This document shows, in pieces, positions 51,183 through 60,718 of a DNA stretch of 64,000 nucleotides (position 1 is its first letter; every line of letters begins with the position of its first letter). Below the pieces are notes generated by a model. The model worked only from the letters and a program-made list of their open reading frames with translations, was not told where the DNA came from and ran no database searches. The position numbers and the translations under genes were made by a program. The stretch is from assembly GCF_002282855.1 (NCBI RefSeq), contig NZ_NRIR01000009.1, positions 1 through 64,000 of the forward strand. Direction: 5' to 3'. Source of the DNA: Paraferrimonas sedimenticola. GTDB taxonomy: Bacteria > Pseudomonadota > Gammaproteobacteria > Enterobacterales > Shewanellaceae.

Positions 51183-53105
51183 ATGGGCTTCTCAAAAACT
51201 TTCTTGTTGATGCTTAGCATTGTCTTGCTGTGTGTTGGCTTGGTCCAAAGCCATCTTTATGTTGTGGTTGCCCAAGACAACCTAGAACAGCAACAACGCC
51301 GCATCGCCGCCGCAGTCACCACCCTGGATGATATCGATAGCGATGGTTTCGCCTTATACCAACAACTGTCAGCGACTCAAAGGCTGAGCTTCTTCCAATA
51401 CGCGGCCACCGAAGATTTCAATCGTAATTACACCTTTGGCCAACTGTTAGAAAAACCATCCATTACTGGCCAAATACTGAGCTGGTATGGAGCCAACCAA
51501 CCCAAGAAGCAGTTTTTAGGTCGTGGCGCGGTGACTTTTCGTCCCGACAGTCAAACCGTTCAGTCGTTGCTAGCAAGACAACTGCTGGTTAGCTGGATCA
51601 TCGTCCTAACAAGTCTCATCCTTCTTGGCTTTTCCTTCTTTTCTGCGTTTCGCAGGATTCGAAATCAGATTCGCTACGCGGCAAACTACATTTCGCGAAT
51701 TCCATCGTTTCGATTTGAATCCATAGAAGTCAGTCGCCTAAGTAATGAAAGCCAGCCACTAGCGGATGCGCTAAGCGAAACGAGAGTCGAACTAAAACAA
51801 AAAATCGAGGCACTACAGGAGAAATGCGAATCCCTAGCACGAACCAGTAATCTCGATGCTGTCTCAGGACTCGCTACTCGAGTTCGATTCATCGAACAAT
51901 TGGAACAAACCCTGTCTCAATCTCAGCAGCAAATCGGCGTGTTAATCACAGTGCGCGCCAGCGAACTTGGGATGGTCAACCAGACTCAAGGCATGGGTGG
52001 CGGTGACAATTACTTGGCCGAGGTGGCTCAATCCTTACGCGCGGTAATTGGTGCGCATCCCAAGGCCGAGGCTTTTCGTCTCGCCAGTTCCGATTTCGCG
52101 GCCATTTTACCCCTGGCTACCCGCAAAGACGCGCAACGGTTTTGTGAAGCGTTAAAGACTCGATACGATGATTTGCAAGCCTCGCTGGGGTTAAACGCTT
52201 GTGCATACACCGCAGCGGTTTGCTACGAAAGCGGTATGAATGCCCTAGAGCTGTTGGGAATGGCCGACACCACGGTCAATCTGGCGCAATCCCTGGGGCC
52301 TAATAGCTTCTCCATCTATGAAGAGCAGCACGGATCAGCCTCGGTATCCGAGCATCAATGGCAGAATGTGGTCCGCCACGTCATCGCCAATCGAAAAGTC
52401 TTCTTTTTACAGCAAAGCATCCAACCGATGCGCAATGACGTTCGCGCCTATCGCGAATTGCTGGCGCGGTTTAGCAATGAGAATAACGACCCAATCCCTA
52501 CCGCGACTGTGATTGCTATGGCCGAACGCTACGGATTGGCGCCTCAGCTGGACAAAATGATCATTCAAAATGCTCTGCAATTGCTGTCCCAAGACATAGG
52601 CTTCAAAGGTGCCTTTGCGATCAATATCAGTGCGATGTCAGCGCACAACACCGAGTTTGTGGCATGGTTGCGCGACACCTGCAGTAAGAACAAAGCCCTT
52701 GCAGGTCGCTTAGTGTTTGAAATCAGTGAAGCGGGTTTGCAATCCAACTTGGCTGCCAGCCAATCATTCGTTCGTGAAGTGCATAAAACTGGCGCTCGAG
52801 TGTCGGTAGAGCGCTTTGGTCTGGCCTTTACCTCGTTCCGCTTTTTCCGCGAAGTTCGTCCAGACTTTATCAAACTCGCTGGCGAATACAGCCATGGTAT
52901 CGACCAAAACCGCGACAATGCCTTTTTCGTACGAATGGTCGTAGATATCGCCCGAAGAATGGGGATTTTGGTGTTTGCCACCTCGGTGGAAAGGCAGCAA
53001 GAAAAAATGGAACTCGAACGCTTACTTGTCGACGGCCTTCAAGGCTATTACATCGGCCAGCCAGAAGTGATGAACCTCAGCCAAAAAGAAGCGCAACCCA
53101 ATTAG
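51183..53105 (+). CDS. Membrane protein with degenerate GGDEF and EAL domains (CsrD/LapD-like)
   Basis: 640 residues. An N-terminal membrane helix (FLLMLSIVLLCVGLVQ), a periplasmic part to about residue 135 and a second helix (LLVSWIIVLTSLILLGFSFF) are followed by a HAMP-like linker and coiled coil. The GGDEF domain (about 225-375) has RLASSDFAAI where RxGGDEF belongs, so it cannot be a cyclase. The EAL domain (about 395-635) begins YRELLARF instead of EALLR and has DFIKLAGEY in place of DxxKxD, so phosphodiesterase activity is unlikely. Size and layout recall CsrD, which controls CsrB/C sRNA decay, or the receptor LapD. Downstream target unknown. Convergent 4-base overlap with the EamA gene. 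Confidence 0.8.
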   Translation: MGFSKTFLLMLSIVLLCVGLVQSHLYVVVAQDNLEQQQRRIAAAVTTLDDIDSDGFALYQQLSATQRLSFFQYAATEDFNRNYTFGQLLEKPSITGQILSWYGANQPKKQFLGRGAVTFRPDSQTVQSLLARQLLVSWIIVLTSLILLGFSFFSAFRRIRNQIRYAANYISRIPSFRFESIEVSRLSNESQPLADALSETRVELKQKIEALQEKCESLARTSNLDAVSGLATRVRFIEQLEQTLSQSQQQIGVLITVRASELGMVNQTQGMGGGDNYLAEVAQSLRAVIGAHPKAEAFRLASSDFAAILPLATRKDAQRFCEALKTRYDDLQASLGLNACAYTAAVCYESGMNALELLGMADTTVNLAQSLGPNSFSIYEEQHGSASVSEHQWQNVVRHVIANRKVFFLQQSIQPMRNDVRAYRELLARFSNENNDPIPTATVIAMAERYGLAPQLDKMIIQNALQLLSQDIGFKGAFAINISAMSAHNTEFVAWLRDTCSKNKALAGRLVFEISEAGLQSNLAASQSFVREVHKTGARVSVERFGLAFTSFRFFREVRPDFIKLAGEYSHGIDQNRDNAFFVRMVVDIARRMGILVFATSVERQQEKMELERLLVDGLQGYYIGQPEVMNLSQKEAQPN

Positions 53106-53974
53106 ATGCGCTTCTTATCCTGACCCAGGAATACACCGGCCATCACCAAGATGGCCGCTAACCATTGATAGCCATTCAGCCGCTCTCCCAACAACAGCAT
53201 TGCCATGATCGCGGTAAACACCGGAATTAAATTGACGTAGATGACCGCTTGGGTCAAAGGAATTTGGCTCACCGCATAGTTGTACAGCAAATACGCCCCT
53301 AAAGTGACGCAAGCCCCGAGATAAACTATCGCCCCTATCCCCGACCAATCCAACACCCAGGTTTGCTCGCTAACGGCCGCCAATGGCACAAAAAACAAGC
53401 TGCCAACCGCCGCCTGAAGAGAGGTTAAGGTCAGTGCCGAGTAGCGCTTGCTCAACAGTTTCAAACACACGCCGTACACCGCCGCGCACAACATAGCCAA
53501 CAACTCAAGCGTATTGCCCAATAGTGGATTCGGTGCGTGTTGGTCCTCGCTGCCCGCCAGCGTAAGCCAAATGACTCCGATAGCCGCCAAGCCAAAACCT
53601 AAGCCATTTCTACGAGTCAGGCGCTCGCCTAGAAACACAAAAGCAACGGCGGCGGTAAGCACTGGTGCCATAGCCGTCATCATGCCCGCTTGGGTCGCTG
53701 AGGTGTAAAGCAAAGCTTGGCTTTCAAAGATAAAATAAAGACACGGCTCGCAAGCAGACATGATGACCAGCACTTTCCAGTCACCTTGGCGATATTGAAA
53801 CCTGAGAATTTGACGATAAAACAGACTAAAACAAGCCAAGGCAACCAACATTCGACCGGCGATAACCCAGTTGGGATGGTAAACGTCAAAAGCCCACTTT
53901 AGAGCGATAAAACTGGAGGCCCACAAAAGTGTGGCGATAACCAAGGCTAATCTCGGATCTGGTTGAAGGCGCAT
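53102..53974 (-). CDS. EamA/DMT-family transporter
   Basis: 290 residues with ten predicted membrane helices in two EamA repeats (about 8-140 and 150-285). Typical segments are ALVIATLLWASSFIALKWAF at the N-terminus (key part LLWASSFIALKWA), FLGERLTRRNGLGFGLAAIGV near 115 and LLLGERLNGYQWLAAILVMAGV at the end. These proteins export metabolites such as amino acids; the substrate cannot be read. Single gene, divergent from rsxA. Confidence 0.88.
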   Translation of the reverse strand: MRLQPDPRLALVIATLLWASSFIALKWAFDVYHPNWVIAGRMLVALACFSLFYRQILRFQYRQGDWKVLVIMSACEPCLYFIFESQALLYTSATQAGMMTAMAPVLTAAVAFVFLGERLTRRNGLGFGLAAIGVIWLTLAGSEDQHAPNPLLGNTLELLAMLCAAVYGVCLKLLSKRYSALTLTSLQAAVGSLFFVPLAAVSEQTWVLDWSGIGAIVYLGACVTLGAYLLYNYAVSQIPLTQAVIYVNLIPVFTAIMAMLLLGERLNGYQWLAAILVMAGVFLGQDKKRI

Positions 53975-54142
53975 TTGGCAATAAATTCTGAGGCTTACAA
54001 ATTGCGCGCAAGTGTATCACCGAGATCATCAAGACAACACTCGCACTTGCACAAATGTGCATTATCCATACAGCTTATGTGTTGTTTATCATCGGCATAA
54101 CCCCGATAATAAGCAGATCACTATTTGGAGTTTTGTGAGTTA

Positions 54143-54721
54143 ATGAGCGAGTATTTTTTCCTACTAGTCGGTACCGTATTGGTCAACAATTTCGTACTGG
54201 TTAAATTCCTTGGGCTATGTCCATTTATGGGGGTGTCCAGTAAACTGGAATCTGCCATTGGCATGTCTATGGCAACCACCTTCGTACTGACCCTCGCTTC
54301 TACCACGAGCTACCTGATAAATCAGTATTTGCTCGACCCGCTGGAACTGACCTACCTGCGCACCATGGCCTTTATTCTGGTGATTGCGGTGGTGGTTCAA
54401 TTTACCGAAATGCTGGTTCAGAAAATGAGTGACCAGCTCTACCGAACCCTAGGCATTTATCTGCCGCTAATTACCAGTAACTGTGCCGTTTTGGGTGTCG
54501 CCCTTCTCAACGTCAACGAACAGCATAACTTTATTGAGTCCGTGCTGTACGGGTTTGGCGCGGCTGCCGGCTTCTCACTTGTCCTAATTTTGTTTTCGGC
54601 CATGCGTGAGCGCTTGGCCGCCGCCGATGTGCCGCAACCGTTTCAAGGCGCCGCTATAGGCATGATCACCGCGGGCATGATGTCGCTGGCCTTCATGGGC
54701 TTTACTGGATTGGTGAAATAG
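54143..54721 (+). CDS. rsxA: Electron transport complex subunit RsxA
   Basis: Inner-membrane subunit of the Rsx/Rnf complex, which moves electrons between NADH and ferredoxin-like carriers and in E. coli keeps SoxR reduced. 192 residues with six helices, starting [21 protein letters not shown] (key part [12 protein letters not shown]). I use the ATG at 54143; the frame is open from 54125. First of the operon rsxABCDGE, with tightly packed or overlapping reading frames. Confidence 0.96.
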   Translation: MSEYFFLLVGTVLVNNFVLVKFLGLCPFMGVSSKLESAIGMSMATTFVLTLASTTSYLINQYLLDPLELTYLRTMAFILVIAVVVQFTEMLVQKMSDQLYRTLGIYLPLITSNCAVLGVALLNVNEQHNFIESVLYGFGAAAGFSLVLILFSAMRERLAAADVPQPFQGAAIGMITAGMMSLAFMGFTGLVK

Positions 54722-54722
54722 C

Positions 54723-55295
54723 ATGTCTGAAGTCGTTATTGCCATTGTCACTCTGGCACTTATCGCCCTGCTATTTGGCGCCCTATTGGGCTTTGCTGCG
54801 ATTCGCTTTCGCGTTGAGGGCAACCCGCTAGTCGATCAAATCGACGCCATATTGCCGCAAACTCAATGCGGTCAGTGTGGCTACCCCGGCTGCAAGCCAT
54901 ACGCAGAAGCTATCGCCAATGGTGAAGCCATCAATAAATGTCCGCCGGGCGGCACATCGACCATGGAAAAAATCGCTGACCTGATGGGAGTAGACCCTCA
55001 GCCAGTAGAAGAAACCGAAGCCTCGGTGCCCAGAGTGGCCTACATACGCGAAGCTGAGTGCATCGGCTGTACTAAGTGCATTCAGGCATGCCCAGTCGAT
55101 GCAATTGTTGGCGCTGGTAAACTAATGCACACAGTCATCGAATCTCAGTGCACCGGTTGCGACTTGTGTGTCGACCCTTGCCCTGTTGATTGCATCGATA
55201 TGCGTCCAATTGCGCAAACTACCAAAACTTGGGATTGGAAACTGAATCAAATACCAACCACTCCGGTGAACAGCGAAGCACCGACGAGAAATTAA
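54723..55295 (+). CDS. rsxB: Electron transport complex iron-sulfur subunit RsxB
   Basis: 190 residues. An N-terminal membrane anchor is followed by the 4Fe-4S motif [16 protein letters not shown] (about residues 47-62). Two ferredoxin clusters, [18 protein letters not shown] and [16 protein letters not shown], occupy residues 110-165. It starts one base after the rsxA stop and ends in TAATG, overlapping rsxC. Confidence 0.96.
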   Translation: MSEVVIAIVTLALIALLFGALLGFAAIRFRVEGNPLVDQIDAILPQTQCGQCGYPGCKPYAEAIANGEAINKCPPGGTSTMEKIADLMGVDPQPVEETEASVPRVAYIREAECIGCTKCIQACPVDAIVGAGKLMHTVIESQCTGCDLCVDPCPVDCIDMRPIAQTTKTWDWKLNQIPTTPVNSEAPTRN

Positions 55296-57604
55296 TGCAG
55301 ACTTTGTTAGAACAAATTGACCAAGGGAAATTGTGGAATATTCCCGGGGGCATTCATCCGCCGACCAACAAAGCCCACACTAGCGCGCGCCCAATTGCGA
55401 CCATGGCGCCAGTGCCGCGCTATTACGTGCCCGTTTCTCAGCACATCGGCGACCATGGCCGTTTGTTAGTCAAAGTGGGTGATAAGGTTCTCAAAGGCCA
55501 AGCTTTGACTCAGGCCTCAGGCCCACGCGCCCTGCCCGTGCACGCGCCCACCTCCGGCCATGTTGTGTCTATCGAACCCCTGCAGGCCAGCCACCCCTCA
55601 GGATTGAGCGAGATTACACTGTGTATCGAAGCGGATGGCCAGGACCATTGGCGCGCCCGCTCACCGCGACTGGGCTTTCAAGGTCTAGAAAACGACACTC
55701 TGCTTAACATCATTCAGTCGGCGGGTATCGCCGGTCTTGGTGGCGCGGTATTCCCCAGCCACACCAAGCTAGCCTTAAGCGGAACCGAGCTGCTGATTAT
55801 TAACGGCGTCGAGTGCGAGCCTTATATCACTGCCGACGATCGCCTGATGCAAGAGTGCGCGCAAGAAATTACTCAAGGCATTGCCATTCTAGAGCGCTTG
55901 CTAACACCAAAACGCATCTTGATCGCCATCGAGGACGATAAGCCGGCCGCCGTCAAAGCGATGGAAGCCGCGCTCAACCAAGCCGAGTTTGAGTCGGCCG
56001 AGGCGAGCGTGCGAGTCATTCCAACCAAGTACCCTTCTGGCGGTGAAAAACAGCTGATCCAAATTCTCACTGGCCAAGAAGTGCCCAGCGGAAAGCTGCC
56101 AAGCGCTCTAGGTATTGTTAGCCACAACGTCGCCACAGCCTACGCCGTTAAAAAAGCGGTATACGATGACGAGCCTTTGATTCAACGGGTGGTTACCGTG
56201 ACCGGCGGTGCCTTGTCAGAACAACAAAACATGTGGGTTCCGATAGGTACGCCAATTCACGCGGTGCTGGAGCAATGCGGCTATCAACCTCAAGCCAAGC
56301 TCGGAGTGGTGATGGGCGGGCCTATGATGGGCTTTATGCTGCCAAGTATCGCCTCACCAGTCGTGAAGGCCACTAACTGCTTGCTCGCCGCATCGTCACA
56401 AGAGATGACCGAAAGCCCTCAGGCACGCGCTTGTATCCGCTGTGGCGAATGTGCCGTGGCCTGTCCAGCTAAGTTACAGCCGCAACAACTGTATTGGTAC
56501 GCCCAAGCCAATGACGCCGAAAAATCTCAGGCCTACAACCTGTTTGACTGCATCGAGTGTGGCTGTTGTGCTTACGTGTGCCCGTCAGATATTCCTTTGG
56601 TTGAAGCCTACCGCATTCAAAAAGCAGACATTCGCGCCAAACAAATACAACAGCAAGCCGCCGAAGAAGCGAAAATCCGTTTTGAAGCTCGTATCCAGCG
56701 TTTAGAGCAAGAAAAACAGGCCCGTGCTAACAAGCACAAAAAAGCCGCGCAAAAACGTCAGGCCAGTATGTCAGCTGACCAAAAAGACTTGGTCGCGCAA
56801 GCCATGGCGCGAGTGAAAGCCAAGCAATCGCAACCAGAGTCAGAGCCTCAGAGCGACCCTGGTGATGCTAAGAAGGCGGCCGTGGCCAAGGCATTAGCCC
56901 GCGCTAAAGCCAAAAAGCAAGTCGCTGAATCTGAGCAGTCGACGGCGACTGAAACCGATCCGAAAAAAGCCGCTGTCGCCAGAGCTTTGGCTAAAGCTAA
57001 AGCTAAAAAGCAAGCTCAAGCGTCCGATAGCACACCACAGGCCGATGCCAAAAAAGCAGCCATCGCCCGCGCGGTTGCGAAGGCCAAAGCCAAACGCGAC
57101 AACCCAGATGCTGATGTAGCAAGCCCAGCTACCAAACCGAATGACGCAGTGGCGACAACCGGCAAAGCGATCAGCCAAGACCCTAAAAAGGCGGCGATTG
57201 CGCGTGCGGTTGCCAAGGCCAAAGCCAAGCAGCAAGCGGCTCAAGCGGAAAACGCCGAGGTAACCACAGAAGCTGTAGAAGATCCGAAAAAAGCGGCTAT
57301 TGCCCGTGCGGTTGCAAAGGCCAAAGCCAAGCAGCAGGCCGCTAAGGTTGAAACCCAAACGGCAAACGAGCCTGAGGCTGTGCCAGAAGACCCGAAAAAA
57401 GCCGCCATTGCTCGCGCAGTCGCCAAGGCCAAAGCCAAACAACAGGCCGCCAAGGTTGAAACCCAAACGGCAAACGAGCCAGAGCCTATGCCTGAAGATC
57501 CGAAAAAGGCCGCCATTGCTCGCGCAGTCGCCAAGGCAAAAGCCAAACGCGCGGCTCAGCTAGCCGCCAAAGACAATAATAAAGGTGATACAGATGGCGT
57601 TTAA
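55295..57604 (+). CDS. rsxC: Electron transport complex subunit RsxC
   Basis: 769 residues from the ATG overlapping the rsxB stop (frame open from 55190). The NADH/FMN-binding core resembles complex I subunit NuoF: GGAVFPSHTKLALSG near 150 and NGVECEPYITADDR near 170. Two 4Fe-4S clusters follow (CIRCGECAVACPAK near 380, CIECGCCAYVCPSDIPL near 420). After residue 450 the protein becomes a helical Ala/Lys tail with about seven copies of D(P/A)KKAA(I/V)AxAxAxAKAK; the last two full copies are separated by exactly 108 bases. Such tails vary in length between species. Confidence 0.95.
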   Translation: MQTLLEQIDQGKLWNIPGGIHPPTNKAHTSARPIATMAPVPRYYVPVSQHIGDHGRLLVKVGDKVLKGQALTQASGPRALPVHAPTSGHVVSIEPLQASHPSGLSEITLCIEADGQDHWRARSPRLGFQGLENDTLLNIIQSAGIAGLGGAVFPSHTKLALSGTELLIINGVECEPYITADDRLMQECAQEITQGIAILERLLTPKRILIAIEDDKPAAVKAMEAALNQAEFESAEASVRVIPTKYPSGGEKQLIQILTGQEVPSGKLPSALGIVSHNVATAYAVKKAVYDDEPLIQRVVTVTGGALSEQQNMWVPIGTPIHAVLEQCGYQPQAKLGVVMGGPMMGFMLPSIASPVVKATNCLLAASSQEMTESPQARACIRCGECAVACPAKLQPQQLYWYAQANDAEKSQAYNLFDCIECGCCAYVCPSDIPLVEAYRIQKADIRAKQIQQQAAEEAKIRFEARIQRLEQEKQARANKHKKAAQKRQASMSADQKDLVAQAMARVKAKQSQPESEPQSDPGDAKKAAVAKALARAKAKKQVAESEQSTATETDPKKAAVARALAKAKAKKQAQASDSTPQADAKKAAIARAVAKAKAKRDNPDADVASPATKPNDAVATTGKAISQDPKKAAIARAVAKAKAKQQAAQAENAEVTTEAVEDPKKAAIARAVAKAKAKQQAAKVETQTANEPEAVPEDPKKAAIARAVAKAKAKQQAAKVETQTANEPEPMPEDPKKAAIARAVAKAKAKRAAQLAAKDNNKGDTDGV
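57240..57550 (+). repeat. 108-bp coding repeats in the rsxC tail
   Basis: GAAACCCAAACGGCAAACGAGCC recurs at about 57350 and 57458 inside near-identical 36-codon units (shown by the shared GAAACCCAAACGGCAAACG). High nucleotide identity points to recent duplication by slippage or recombination. Confidence 0.8.
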
Positions 57605-58646
57605 GCTAACCGCCTCGCCCCACATCAGCCAGGGTGGACTGACGTCAAATGTCATGCTTACCGTGGTACTTTGCACCCTGCCCGGCTTTGCGGCTCAGTG
57701 GTATTTCTTTGGCCCTGGTGCTCTGTTGCAGCTGCTTCTTTGTGTGCTGTTTTGTATTGCCGGCGAAGCCTTAGCACTGGCCATGCGCGGCCGCTCGATT
57801 AAGGCGGCGCTTAGCGACAATTCTGCCTTGCTAACCGGGGTACTACTCGGACTGGCTTTGCCTCCCTACGCGCCTTGGTGGGTTGCGGCAATCGGCGGCC
57901 TGTTTGCGGTAGTAATGGTCAAACAGTTATACGGCGGTTTGGGACACAACCTGCTCAACCCAGCGATGGCCGGTTACGTATTGCTGCTTATCGCCTTTCC
58001 GGTACAAATGACCACATGGGCAGCACCGCAATCTTTACTGGGCGAACCTCTGAGTATTGCCCAAGCCTTTAGCGCGGTATTTGCCGAGAACGCCGAATTG
58101 GTGCAAATGGCTCGAGCCAGCGTTGATGGGATAACCATGGCGACCCCGCTCGATAGCCTTAAGACCAGTTTGACCTTGGGAAAAACCAGCTCCGAAGCCA
58201 TGCAAAGCCCAGTGTTTGGTCAAATATCAGGGGTCGGCTGGGAGTGGGTTAACTTGGCTTATTTGCTCGGCGGTCTGGTGCTACTACAGCGCAAAGTCAT
58301 TCGTTGGCACATTCCAGCGGGCGTGCTTGTCGGCCTTTGGCTTACCGCCAGCATTAGCTACAGCCTGCTACCGGATACCACTGGTACGCCTTGGTTCCAC
58401 TGCTTTAGCGGTGCCACAATGCTGGCCGCTTTCTTCATTGCCACCGACCCGGTAACCGCAGCAACCAGCGCCAAAGCACGCTTTATCTTTGGCATGATTA
58501 TCGGTGTATTAGTGGTGATCATTCGCAATTTTGGAGGCTACCCAGATGCCGTCGCTTTCGCTGTGTTATTAGCCAATTTGTGTGTTCCCCTGTTGGACTA
58601 CTACGTGCGTCCAACCACCTATGGCCACACTAAGGGACGCTCATGA
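57594..58646 (+). CDS. rsxD: Electron transport complex subunit RsxD
   Basis: 350-residue inner-membrane subunit with about nine helices. The covalent FMN attachment threonine is expected in SGATMLAAFF near residue 275. GHNLLNPAMAGY near 113 is another family block. Start at ATG 57594, with AAGGTG upstream; the frame overlaps the end of rsxC by 11 bases. Confidence 0.95.
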   Translation: MAFKLTASPHISQGGLTSNVMLTVVLCTLPGFAAQWYFFGPGALLQLLLCVLFCIAGEALALAMRGRSIKAALSDNSALLTGVLLGLALPPYAPWWVAAIGGLFAVVMVKQLYGGLGHNLLNPAMAGYVLLLIAFPVQMTTWAAPQSLLGEPLSIAQAFSAVFAENAELVQMARASVDGITMATPLDSLKTSLTLGKTSSEAMQSPVFGQISGVGWEWVNLAYLLGGLVLLQRKVIRWHIPAGVLVGLWLTASISYSLLPDTTGTPWFHCFSGATMLAAFFIATDPVTAATSAKARFIFGMIIGVLVVIIRNFGGYPDAVAFAVLLANLCVPLLDYYVRPTTYGHTKGRS

Positions 58647-59278
58647 AACGCAGTATGGTTAGAAACGGCGCTATTTTGGCTGGGTTTGCACTGGCAACCA
58701 CCTTTTTTGTTTCCCTTACCTTTCAGGCCACTAAGGCTCGAATTGCTGATCAACAGCAACAACAGCTAAAGCGCACCCTTGGCCAAATCATTCCCGACGA
58801 ATTGCACGACAACCCCTTGCACCAACATTGTGTCACAGTGCAGTCCGAGCAATTTTTGGGCTCCAAATACCCGCAGCGCGCCTTTGTCGCCACTTTGGGT
58901 GATAGTGCAACCGCGCTAGCCATCGAGACTACAGCACCCGACGGCTACAACGGCGACATCAAGTTGATTGTCGGCATCGATGCACAAGGGCAAGTATTAG
59001 GTGTGCGAACCTTAGCTCACCAAGAAACCCCAGGACTTGGCGACGACATCGAGTTGCGCAAGTCCGATTGGGTGTTGAGCTTTAATGGCAAACAAACCCA
59101 AGGCGCTAAGGACAAAAACTGGGGCGTGGCAAAAGATGGCGGTCAGTTCGATCAATTTACCGGCGCCACCATCACGCCGCGCTCCTATGTCAAAGCGGTT
59201 CACAACGCGCTATTGTACTTTGACTACGAATTTACTCGCTTGAGCAAACAAGCCATCGATTGCGGAGATCCTCAATGA
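58643..59278 (+). CDS. rsxG: Electron transport complex subunit RsxG
   Basis: 211 residues: one N-terminal membrane helix and a periplasmic FMN-binding domain, with FMN attached through the threonine in [10 protein letters not shown] near residue 175. Starts within the last codon of rsxD (4-base overlap). Confidence 0.95.
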   Translation: MKRSMVRNGAILAGFALATTFFVSLTFQATKARIADQQQQQLKRTLGQIIPDELHDNPLHQHCVTVQSEQFLGSKYPQRAFVATLGDSATALAIETTAPDGYNGDIKLIVGIDAQGQVLGVRTLAHQETPGLGDDIELRKSDWVLSFNGKQTQGAKDKNWGVAKDGGQFDQFTGATITPRSYVKAVHNALLYFDYEFTRLSKQAIDCGDPQ

Positions 59279-59967
59279 GCCAACTGAAACAGTTAGCCTT
59301 CGATGGGCTTTGGAAAAACAACCCAGGCATTGTCCAGTTACTGGGTCTGTGTCCCCTTCTAGCGGTTAGCGCCACCATTACCAACGCCATGGGACTGGCG
59401 TTAGCCACACTATTGGTTCTGGTCGGCTCAAACGTGTGTGTCTCTCTAATTCGTCACTGGGTGCCTAAAGAAATTCGAATTCCAGTATTCGTGATGATAA
59501 TTGCCGCGCTGGTGACCTGTGTTCAACTGCTGGTGCACGCCTTTGCCTACGAACTGTATTTGTCCTTGGGGATCTTCTTGCCCTTGATCGTGACCAATTG
59601 CGTCATCATCGGACGCGCAGAAGCCTTTGCCTCGCGTAACTCAGTCGGCCACGCGGCCTTTGATGGTTTGATGATGGGGCTGGGATTCGGTCTGGTACTT
59701 ATGCTGCTTGGCGGCATTCGAGAGTTGGTTGGTCAAGGCACCTTATTCGACGGCGCTGAGCTGTTGCTCGGCCCTTGGGCTTCAGCACTAACCATTCAAG
59801 TCATTGAATTTGATACCCAATTTTTGTTGGCGCTATTACCTCCTGGGGCTTTTATCACTTTGGGGCTGATCATTGCGCTGAAAAATGCCATCGATGCTCA
59901 CTACAAAGCCAAAACCGAAATTCCTGTGCGCGAGCCGGTGTCGAGAGCTCGAGTGACCAACGTTTAG
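59275..59967 (+). CDS. rsxE: Electron transport complex subunit RsxE
   Basis: 230-residue integral membrane subunit, homologous to RsxA (six helices; [18 protein letters not shown] near residue 24 and [13 protein letters not shown] near 105). I use the ATG at 59275, which overlaps the rsxG stop; the frame opens at 59260. Last gene of the operon; nth follows after 40 bases. Confidence 0.95.
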   Translation: MSQLKQLAFDGLWKNNPGIVQLLGLCPLLAVSATITNAMGLALATLLVLVGSNVCVSLIRHWVPKEIRIPVFVMIIAALVTCVQLLVHAFAYELYLSLGIFLPLIVTNCVIIGRAEAFASRNSVGHAAFDGLMMGLGFGLVLMLLGGIRELVGQGTLFDGAELLLGPWASALTIQVIEFDTQFLLALLPPGAFITLGLIIALKNAIDAHYKAKTEIPVREPVSRARVTNV

Positions 59968-60007
59968 ACCAGCCACTGAAAAACCAATAAAACCAAGAGT
60001 GCAGTGT

Positions 60008-60718
60008 ATGAGTGAGATGATTAAGCCAATTACCAAACAACAAAAAGTACAGGCCATCATAGATATCCTCGAAGAGCTCTACCCTACAGTGCCAATTCCG
60101 CTGGACCACAAGGACCCATACACCCTACTGATTGCGGTTTTGTTGTCGGCTCAATGTACCGACGAGCGGGTCAACCAAATCACGCCCAAGCTGTTTGCCA
60201 GAGCCGACAATCCGTTCGATATGGTAATGATGAGCATCGATGAGATTAAGGAAATCATCAAACCTTGCGGCTTGTCGCCAATGAAATCGAAAGGCATATG
60301 GCACTTGTCTGACATGATCATCAAACAGCACAACGGCGAGGTGCCAGCCGACTTCGAAGCCTTGGAAGCTATGCCAGGAGTGGGCCACAAAACAGCATCG
60401 GTTGTGATGGCTCAGGCCTTTGGTGTTCCAGCGTTTCCCGTTGACACCCACATTCATCGATTGATGTATCGCTGGGGACTGTCTAACGGCAAAAGTGTGG
60501 AGCAAACCGAGCGCGATGCAAAACGCCTGTTTCCTCGAGACAAGTGGAACGACCTGCACCTGCAGATCATTTTCTACGGGCGCGAGTACTGCCCTGCTCG
60601 CGGCTTTTCGTTGGACAAGTGCATCATCACTCGTCAATACGGCCGCCGCAGTTTCATCAACGAAGTGATCAAAGAGCAAGAAAAGAAACTCAAACTAACG
60701 GCTAAGCGCAAACGTTAG
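60008..60718 (+). CDS. nth: Endonuclease III-like DNA glycosylase without the Fe-S cluster
   Basis: 236 residues from the ATG at 60008 (AAGAG 8 bases upstream; frame open from 59999). The helix-hairpin-helix EAMPGVGHKTASVV carries the catalytic lysine, and FPVDTHIHRL carries the catalytic aspartate, so glycosylase/lyase activity on oxidised pyrimidines is expected. The C-terminal part should hold four cysteines (Cx6Cx2Cx5C), but here only two remain (REYCPARGFSLDKCII) and the end is a basic helix. This pattern, with PLDHKDPYTLLIAVLLSAQCTDERVNQ near the start (key part LLIAVLLSAQCTDERVN), is that of the Bacteroidota-type Nth subfamily as I recall it. Position after rsxE is the normal nth locus. 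Confidence 0.88.
   Translation: MSEMIKPITKQQKVQAIIDILEELYPTVPIPLDHKDPYTLLIAVLLSAQCTDERVNQITPKLFARADNPFDMVMMSIDEIKEIIKPCGLSPMKSKGIWHLSDMIIKQHNGEVPADFEALEAMPGVGHKTASVVMAQAFGVPAFPVDTHIHRLMYRWGLSNGKSVEQTERDAKRLFPRDKWNDLHLQIIFYGREYCPARGFSLDKCIITRQYGRRSFINEVIKEQEKKLKLTAKRKR

Noticed and set aside
56894-57546. Long open frames antisense to the rsxC tail
   Set aside because: They result from the Ala/Lys repeat composition on the opposite strand; no start signal and no family resemblance.
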